Source of the DNA: Ochotona curzoniae
Lineage: Eukaryota > Chordata > Mammalia > Lagomorpha > Ochotonidae
Assembly: GCF_017591425.1 (NCBI RefSeq)
Contig: NW_024467104.1
Span: 682,001-746,000, forward strand
Direction of reading: 5' to 3'
Length of the DNA: 64,000 nt
This document shows positions 57,526 to 64,000 of the stretch, one piece after another. A model generated the notes under the pieces. It did not search any database and was not told the DNA's origin. It saw only the letters and a program-made list of their open reading frames with translations. The position numbers were made by a program, and so were the translations under genes. The stretch's first letter is position 1. Each line of letters opens with the position of its first letter.

Positions 57526-59607
57526 TTAAAAATGCATGTTCGTCACTTTCTTCATATCTCATCGCTTTGATGTATCTCAGGGCAACACAGTCAAACATCT
57601 TGCAAAATGGGAGACTCTTAGAAGTCTATTCAAAATGCACAGAATCTACATGTGACTTTGTATTTAATACTAAAATACTAAGTATAATATTCCTGCCAAA
57701 CCAGCAAAGCAAGAATACTTACCTTCAACTCTGTGTTTTCATCAAGTTAGTAGAGTTCCTATCTAGTATAATAATAAATGAAATAAATAAAGCACAATAA
57801 ATAAAATGTTACAGAATGGATGAGGAGAAGTAACATCCAGGGGTACCAAAGATAAAAGGACTACTTCAAGAGGTAATATGCTAAAAACAAGACACGCAGA
57901 AGTAATAAATGACTTCCGAAGTGACATGGATATAAAGTGAACATTAAACAATACACTGAACTTATACACACAAATAGAAGCAAGGAAAAATTAAGAAAAG
58001 TTTTAATGAAAAACAAAGAAGAGATATTAATGATATTATAATGAATACAACAAAATGTGTACTCTACACGCCGAATAACAAAGCTTTTTGGAGAGACATA
58101 AATGAGTAGATAGACAAAACCCTGCAAATTCAATGTTATGGAGAATTAAGCCTGTTCGAATTTCAAAGGAAACCCTGTGAAATCAAATTTGAAAAAAGAG
58201 TTACAGTCCTGGAAAATATTCCCTCTATAACTTTAAGATTTATAGAAACATATTATTCACTACATTGTAGTACCAACACCAAGGGAAACAAAACTTAAAG
58301 AGATCTCTTTATCCCTACCTGGAACATAAAAATGTAACAACATTTCAGTGAAGACACTAGGCAGGGGGGTTACTAAATGAGGGTATGTTCAAATGTCCCT
58401 TGTGAAGGCAAGAGCTGATGTGATGTCCCACATACTCCAATGCGCTTGGACAATAAATCAAAATGTGATTTAATAAGCAGTTTATGTCTCATTATTTTTA
58501 ATAATTTTATATTTAATTTAAATCATTACTTTGATATTTAGCTTAATATATTTAAATATTATGTATTTGATGACCAGAAATTAATAAATTTGATGTTCAG
58601 CAACAAGTACAATTCAAACTTAAAGGAAACCAAGATGCATGACTATCATTTTTGGTCATCACATCCAGAAGCATGTATCGCTAGTGGCAATCCCAAACTA
58701 GGTACATGTTGTCAATAAAATCAGATGCCTGTTTAAATAATGTCTGTCTATATTTTTAAGCTACATTACACAATTTGGTAATGAAAAGCATATATATTAT
58801 TTGAAATTGCAAACTGATTTTCTGAGGAAGCCTTTTGAATTAACAGTCTAGAAAGAACAATGACACGTAGCCGTAAACACTAAGATCTCACAAAACTTGG
58901 CAAAAGTGGATGAGACACTGTTTATTGATATAAAAGCTATTACTTCCTTTGACTATAATGGAAGATTTGTCTCTGTACCATAAAGTTAGCTTAAACGAAC
59001 AAGGAGAAATTTATGACATTTAAAACAAACACTAAAACCCTTGCATAAATTACAGGAAAGTAATTCTAATTGGTGATGTGTGTTTCAATTCCCAGTTTCC
59101 TCATAATTGGATCTGTGATGATTCTCTGGCTGAATCTGAATATAAAGTCAAATGAAGAAGTAACTCCATACATCACCGTACCTAAGAATAGAAACACTTC
59201 ATTTTTAAGGATTTTATAATTTTCCAGTCTTAACTGGATTTTTATTTGGACCTTACAATAATCATGGCATTTAGGAAAAGATTGCATTGTCAGTATTTCA
59301 GTAACCTTGAATCCAGTGATAATTAGTTTAATGACCTGATCACTATCATGACAAATAAAATAAAAGAAAAATCAATTATCCAGAATCCTGGAGCCACAAT
59401 CCTACATTGGCATTGTGATCCCTGTTACACCAGATAAAAGTGTCAAAATTTAAGAAATTACTTAGTTAACTAGTCTTACAGTATATTGAAGTCTCAAAAG
59501 TTGTAGATTAAAATCTGGATTTTTGTGTGTCTAATTACCATGGAATTAACCATTTTATTCGTGAGACAACATTATTTTTTAGCCATCAGCATTGAAGATT
59601 CATTAAT
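57526..59607. other. AT-rich intergenic, partly LINE-like
   Basis: The segment 57800-58300 has an A-rich, ORF-poor texture like a decayed LINE, but I cannot align it. No OR remnant was found here although the third tandem unit would be expected to continue through it. Confidence 0.4.
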
Positions 59608-59611
59608 ATGT

Positions 59612-59920
59612 GACTGGCACTGTGGCACAGTAAGCTGATCCTCTTCCCTGTTGTGGAGGATCCCATATAGGCACTGGTTCATGTCCTGGCTGCTCTGCTC
59701 TCTGTTAGTGGCCTGGGAGAGCAGTGAAAGCTGAACCATGTACTTGCTATCTTGCACCAACCTGGGAGACGTAGCAGAATCTCCCAGCTATCAGCTTTGG
59801 ATTGGTTCAGTTCTGGCCATTTGGGATGTGAACCAGCAGACAGAAATACTTCTCTCTTTATCTTTGCTTCTTGCTCTGTTAAATCTTTCAAGTAAAAATA
59901 AATGAATACTTAAAAGTCTT
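59612..59920 (+). repeat. CSINE with target-site duplication
   Basis: Plus-strand copy: 'gactggcactgtggcacag', 'ggatcccatataggcactgg', 'tggcctgggagagcagtg', 'cctgggagacgtagc', ending in 'aagtaaaaataaatgaatac'. The direct repeat ATTAATATGT lies at 59602-59611 and 59921-59930. Confidence 0.92.
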
Positions 59921-60117
59921 ATTAATATGTCTTGCACATGTCCAAGCATAGTAATAAATTTCAGGCTAGTATTTAAAACTGAATATATGATAATCTAGAA
60001 GCAATTAACTTTTCTAAGAAAGTTATAGATTTAAAATATTTCACTCGAAATTTTGTCAAGAAGTCGATGATTTAAAACAAAATTCAGCACACTGTTTTTG
60101 CTAATTTTTGCAGCTAG

Positions 60118-60345
60118 TATTTTCATAGTGCTGCCATGACATCCTTTTTCCTAAGGTGATACGTGATGTGATTAATCATTAATCATGATTAATCGTGATT
60201 AATCATGATGGCGTAGGAGAGAGTGCTTTGTCACTTCCTGAAGAATGACTAGATTTGGGACTCAAGTAGGTGACTATATCAAATCCACCACCAGTAGGTG
60301 GCAATAACACATGAAGGTCTTAGCTCGCTCTTTGAACTCTGCATA
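60118..60345 (-). pseudogene. OR10AG1-like (pseudogene): OR10AG1-like pseudogene, 3' fragment
   Basis: About 230 bp align with the 3' coding part of both OR10AG1-like genes, from the lysine/leucine-rich end back through helices 7 and 6. Recognisable plus-strand words: 'catagtgctgccatgacatc', 'ttcctaagg', 'cttcctgaagaatgactaga', 'ctcaagtaggtga', 'accaccagtaggtgg', 'aggtcttagctc'. The segment for the helix 7 NPMIY motif is replaced by a short palindromic repeat (60171-60210), and several single-base indels break the frame. The first two thirds of the gene are absent. It occupies the place of the OR10AG1-like gene in the third tandem unit, so it is a decayed third copy. Confidence 0.88.
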
Positions 60346-60521
60346 TTGTTCTTCTTTCTCAAAGAGGGGCATGTCTTGGAAAAGCAAGCAACTTTGTGTC
60401 CACTGATCTTGAGCCAAAGGTCTTTAATTTTCATACATAAAATGAATCAACCAATGTAGGAATGTTAAATGGAAGGTTTTTTTGCAGAACACTCTGTAAA
60501 GTGAGAAAAAGTGTACTTTAT
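60346..60521. other. Flank of the OR pseudogene
   Basis: Where the coding similarity stops, 'ttctcaaagagggg' (60356-60369) and 'aagcaagcaact' resemble the 3' flank of OR10AG1-like copy 1 (23010-23066), not its coding sequence. Short matches, so uncertain. Confidence 0.35.
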
Positions 60522-60843
60522 TTTACTTTAAAAAAAAAGATTTTATTTTTATTGCAAAGTCAGATATACAGAGCAGACACAGAGATCTTCCGTCTGATGA
60601 TTCACTCCCCAAGAGACTGCAATGGTTGGTGCTGCCCCAATCCAAAGCCAGGAGTCAGGAACTTCCTCTGTGTCTCCCACACGGGTGCAGGTTCCCAAGG
60701 TGTTGGATGGGAGGGAGCTGGATGGGAAGTGGAGCTGGGAGCTGGATGGGAAGTGGAGCTGCCAGGATTAGAATCTGCGCCCATATGGGATCCCGGCGTG
60801 TTCAAGGCAAGGACTTTAGCCCCTAGGCCACTGTGCTGGGCCC
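60522..60843 (-). repeat. CSINE with TSD and internal 24-bp duplication
   Basis: Reverse-complement copy: 'gcaaagtcagatatacagag', 'atcttccgtctgatgattc', 'ctcccacacgggtgcagg', 'cgcccatatgggatcccgg', ending 'ccactgtgctgggccc'. Direct repeat AAAAAGTGTACTTTAT at 60506-60521 and 60845-60860. A 24-bp unit (GGAGCTGGATGGGAAGTGGA plus GCTG) is repeated in tandem at 60714-60761. The long frames over this region are SINE-derived. Confidence 0.95.
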
Positions 60844-60860
60844 AAAAAAGTGTACTTTAT

Positions 60861-61495
60861 GCTAAACACAATCTTGTTCCACCAAAAGAACTTTCTCAAA
60901 CCTTGCTGCTTCCTAGTATGTTCTTAGTTCCTGACTTCATAATTTACACACTCATTTAGGCAACTCAGAAAGAAAATCACTTGATAATGTAGCTAATGGT
61001 AGCCTCTTTTTAAAATTTAAATAGTTTAGCTTTATTTTTCTAAGACTGGCCACTGAAATGATGATTTTTCCTTGGAGTAGATGGGACAAGGTCAATGAGA
61101 GCACCTGTTATCACATTGCAAACAGTGCTCACATCAACAGCAAGCTTGTAAGTCAAGTTGAATATTATAAATTAAATAAATACTAATGCATCCTTAGGGA
61201 AAATATAAAAATAAATGTGAAAACGTTATAATATTCCTCCATTATGTTCAGATTTATTTATCATCTACCCTAACTCTTACTAAATAGTGGTCCTTTTAAT
61301 GGTAGTAGACTGTAAACTAATGTAAGAGTGCGTGTTGAGTATTTTTCTAATTTTTTTTAACCAATTGCTTTTTTTTGTGAGATATGATACCCATATTTAA
61401 TTAGTATAAATGCTTAAATACCTGCTTAACAGTTAGTAATAAATTAATACATGTCAGTACTTAAGAGATGGGTAATTATGATGACAATCATTTTT
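60861..61495. other. AT-rich intergenic, nothing recognised
   Basis: No repeat or coding signature identified. Confidence 0.5.
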
Positions 61496-61805
61496 AAGCT
61501 TCATTTATTTGTTTCTCTTTAAATCCAGAAAAGCAGATTTAAACCAAAAAGGAGAGACAGAGAAAGATCTTCCATCTGCTGGTTCACTCCCCAAGTGGCC
61601 ACATTGGCCAGAGCTGACTTGTTCTGAAGCCAGGGTCCAGCAAGCAGAAGCTTCTTTTTGGGTTCCCACATGAGTGTAGGGTCCGAGGGTGTGGGCCATC
61701 CTCCACTCTTGCTAGGACATAATTAAGAAGCTGGAACTGCTGCTCATATAGGATGCTGGCCCTGTAAGTTTGGGGATTAGCTAGTTGAGCCATCATACCT
61801 GCTCT
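61496..61805 (-). repeat. CSINE, near full length
   Basis: Reverse-complement copy: 'ggagagacagagaaagatc', 'ttcactccccaagtggcc', 'gttctgaagccaggg', 'gggttcccacatgagtg', 'catataggatgctggccc'. Confidence 0.9.
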
Positions 61806-62396
61806 GACAAATGTTTTTAATATGTGTTTATCAGACTGTTATGTAAAAAGTATTTCACGTTTTCCATCTCATTTTGGCCTAATAATAGGTTAGAAAAAAT
61901 ACTGCAGCCACCTCTGTTGCTATTTTGTATTTCAGCAAACACCAGCAAAAACAAAGGATTCCTTTTCGAATCTATAATTGCATCTTATTTCTGATGCTCA
62001 AAAATGAAAATATATTTGAAATCAATTACTGTTGGACAAGAGTAGTGCATACATATCTGTTTTGAGCTGTTATGTAAAATGCTTAGCTAATTAAAGGCTG
62101 ATTATCAAGAAGATACATTTTAAAAACATTCAAAAATTATGATGATAAATATTGTACGCTATAAATATGACACACCTTCAGAAGGCAAAAGTTTATTTAC
62201 TGTTCACTCCAAATGTGGTAGTGATCTGGGATTCTTCAGGCATCCTTGCTGTTTCGGCATGCATCAGTCATCTGTAAATGCAGGGCTGCGAGGAAGCCCT
62301 CACATCATCCAGACGAGCAGCGCAGAGGAGCAGGAGCGAACAGGGGCAATTACTTTTTATCATCAGGTATACAAACAAGAGAGAGACATGTACATC
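61806..62396. other. Intergenic, nothing recognised
   Basis: A G+C-richer patch at 62215-62345 forms part of a 187-codon open frame (62139-62702), but the downstream half of that frame is CSINE sequence and no protein family is apparent. Confidence 0.45.
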
Positions 62397-62696
62397 TTTA
62401 AAAAATATTTATTGATTGATTGCAAACTGAGGGTTACAGAGAGAGGGAAAGAGGAAGAGACAGATTTTCCTTCACTGATTCACTCCCCAGATGACTCAAT
62501 GGTCAGGTGTGGGCCAGGCCGAAGTCAGGAACCAGCAGGTCTCTCACATTGTTGCAGGGTCCAGGGTATTGGCTCATCCTCTCTGCTTTCCCAGGCTGTA
62601 AGCAGAGAAGATTGGAAATGGACCAGCCGGTATAAGAACTCATGTATACGTGGGCTGCTGGTGTCTACAGCATCAGCTGCACTTGCTAGGCCCCAA
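62397..62696 (-). repeat. CSINE, near full length
   Basis: Reverse-complement copy: 'aaaaaatatttattgattg', 'gattcactccccagatgac', 'gccgaagtcaggaaccagc', 'cccaggctgtaagcagag', ending 'cttgctaggcccc'. Confidence 0.88.
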
Positions 62697-63067
62697 CACT
62701 GAGTGCAGGCATACAGTATTTTAAGTATCAATCTGTCAAGTAAAATTTAGTCATACTACTGAGTTGCCTAAAGATATAAAACAAATTAGAGGAGAACATA
62801 ATTTTCAACTGAAATTTCATGTGCCCATTTAAAGCTGCCTATTTCAGTCATGAACTACTTTCAAATGTCACAAATTAAATGTCTCACAATGTTTGAGTGT
62901 TCCTAAATTAATTGTAACTATTATTGTATGTATTATGGTAATCACATAAACATAAATAGAAACACACCAAGCAAATACAATGGAAGAGAATATTAGACCA
63001 AGCTTGATGAATCAGGGCTCTATTTATATAACTATATAGATGACTGCATAGGGTTGATATAATTCTT

Positions 63068-63219
63068 CAACAGGTTAATCCTCCACCAGCTTGGCGCAGC
63101 GCCAGCTGTTGCTCTCACTTGGGGAGTGAATCATTGAATGAAAGATCTTTCTCTCTGTCTCTCCTCCTCTCTGTATATCTGCCTTTCCAATAAAAATAAA
63201 TAAATCTTTAAAAAAAATG
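63068..63219 (+). repeat. CSINE with large internal deletion
   Basis: The head 'ggttaatcctccacc' and 'ttggcgcagcgccagctg' join almost directly to 'ctcacttggggagtgaatc', followed by the complete 3' end 'tctgcctttccaataaaaat' and an A-tail. About half of the element is missing, but the remaining sequence is little diverged, so it is fairly young. 62697-63067 is unrecognised. Confidence 0.9.
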
Positions 63220-63729
63220 CCACTGAGTGGCAAAGGCAATCTAAACAAAAGACAATATTTAACTTGATCTATATCTTGTTCTTTACAGAGACTAAACTTC
63301 ACTCACTGATATCTCCTGCTATAAATTTATCATAGCTTAAAAGAATCCCAAAGCACGATGCATTTGGATTGGATACATTCACTTCACTACTGTTTTGGAT
63401 TTCATGGTATAAGATTACTTGTGCATTTACATAAAATTTTATATTGTGCAACTAAAGATATATTAAAATCCAAACTGATGGCTTTACATGCTCACTTTCT
63501 ACTTACATAAAATTACATTAGAGAGCCACTGAAAAGCACCAGCTGCTTAAAAATTCCCAAGAAAGATAAAATAGATTTATATCTAAAAATCTCACTGGAA
63601 GTTTTATTTAACTTTGTGGACCATAACTGTGTATTCTCATTTTGTACTTGGGCTTATGGCCTGTTAAATAGCAATGAAAGAAATCAGACATTCTGCTAAC
63701 AAGATTTGACATGATGAAGTGAGGTGGGG
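63220..63729. other. AT-rich intergenic, nothing recognised
   Basis: No coding or repeat signature identified. Confidence 0.5.
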
Positions 63730-64000
63730 CTAGCATTTAAGCATAGCTGGTAAAAACACCTTCTGTGTTGCCAGCATCCCATAAGAGCATTAGTTCAAGT
63801 TTTGGCTGCTGCACTTCCAGTCCTGTTAATAACCTGTCGAAGAAGTGGACGATGGCCCCAATGCTTGGACATTTAATGCCTACATGGGAAACCTGGAAGA
63901 AACTCTTGGTCCCTTGCCTTGGCCTGGTTGCTCTGGCCACATGGTCACCTGGATAGTGAACTGGAAGATTGAAGAGAGAAAATTTCTCTGTCTCTTCTTC
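63730..64000 (+). repeat. CSINE, cut by the window edge
   Basis: Plus-strand copy: 'gttgccagcatcccataag', 'tggctgctgcacttccag', 'cctacatgggaaacctgg', 'ggatagtgaactggaag', 'ctctgtctcttcttc' at the edge. The 3' end lies outside the window. Confidence 0.85.

Noticed and set aside
57700..57720. Donor-like GAAG/GTAAGTA, similar to the OR10AG1-like exon 1 donors
   Set aside because: It lies downstream, not upstream, of the pseudogene in gene orientation, and its surroundings do not align with the other first exons. Only about 13 bases match.
62139..62702. 187-codon open frame
   Set aside because: Its second half is reverse-complement CSINE, it has no family resemblance, and no promoter or splice evidence.
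1..64000. CRISPR arrays, prokaryotic operons, phage or defence systems
   Set aside because: The window is plainly mammalian. Regular repeats are microsatellites and dispersed SINEs, not spaced direct repeats.

Overview
The window is AT-rich vertebrate (mammalian) nuclear DNA: intron-poor GPCR genes far apart, dense SINEs and LINE-1 remnants, long microsatellites, and no operons. About 40 copies of one tRNA-headed SINE are present, whose youngest members start GGGCCCGG, carry an 'atcccatatgggcgccgg' core and end in 'cctttccaataaaaat'. I recognise this as the lagomorph C-repeat (CSINE). The variant resembles the pika (Ochotona) form more than the common rabbit form; that genus-level call is inference.

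The only protein-coding genes I can support are five intact class II olfactory receptor (OR) genes, all on the minus strand, plus one truncated OR pseudogene. They alternate strictly: OR5W2-like (14.66-15.59 kb), OR10AG1-like (23.09-24.04), OR5W2-like (31.56-32.50), OR10AG1-like (40.40-41.35), OR5W2-like (48.61-49.54), OR10AG1-like pseudogene (60.12-60.35). The start-to-start period is about 17 kb, so the window looks like three tandem copies of a two-gene segment. In human these families are near neighbours in the chromosome 11q OR cluster, so the segment probably belongs to the orthologous cluster.

Each intact gene has a single coding exon preceded by a plausible splice acceptor. Upstream I find candidate noncoding first exons with good splice donors. 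For the OR5W2-like genes they lie 1.2-1.7 kb upstream and carry an Olf1/EBF-like TCCCT(T)AGG word 83-99 bp upstream of the donor, plus a homeodomain-type TAAT core, as expected of OR promoters. For the OR10AG1-like genes, homologous first exons with strong donors lie 1.6 and 2.9 kb upstream, with a conserved CC..GGGGATC word 146-164 bp beyond.

The paralogues are mosaics: the central coding tracts are nearly identical at DNA level while coding ends, introns and intergenic DNA are much more diverged. This is the signature of recent gene conversion. Everything else is repeat-derived or unrecognised: 0-14 kb (no OR gene; SINEs, an antisense L1 ORF2 piece at 7 kb, a sense L1 reverse-transcriptase relic at 13-14 kb), L1 3' ends scattered throughout, HAL1/L1 ORF1 relics at 43.6-44.3 and 52.8-54.2 kb, and a SINE-rich right end. 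No CRISPR, prokaryotic mobile element, functional tRNA/rRNA or unknown multigene system was seen.
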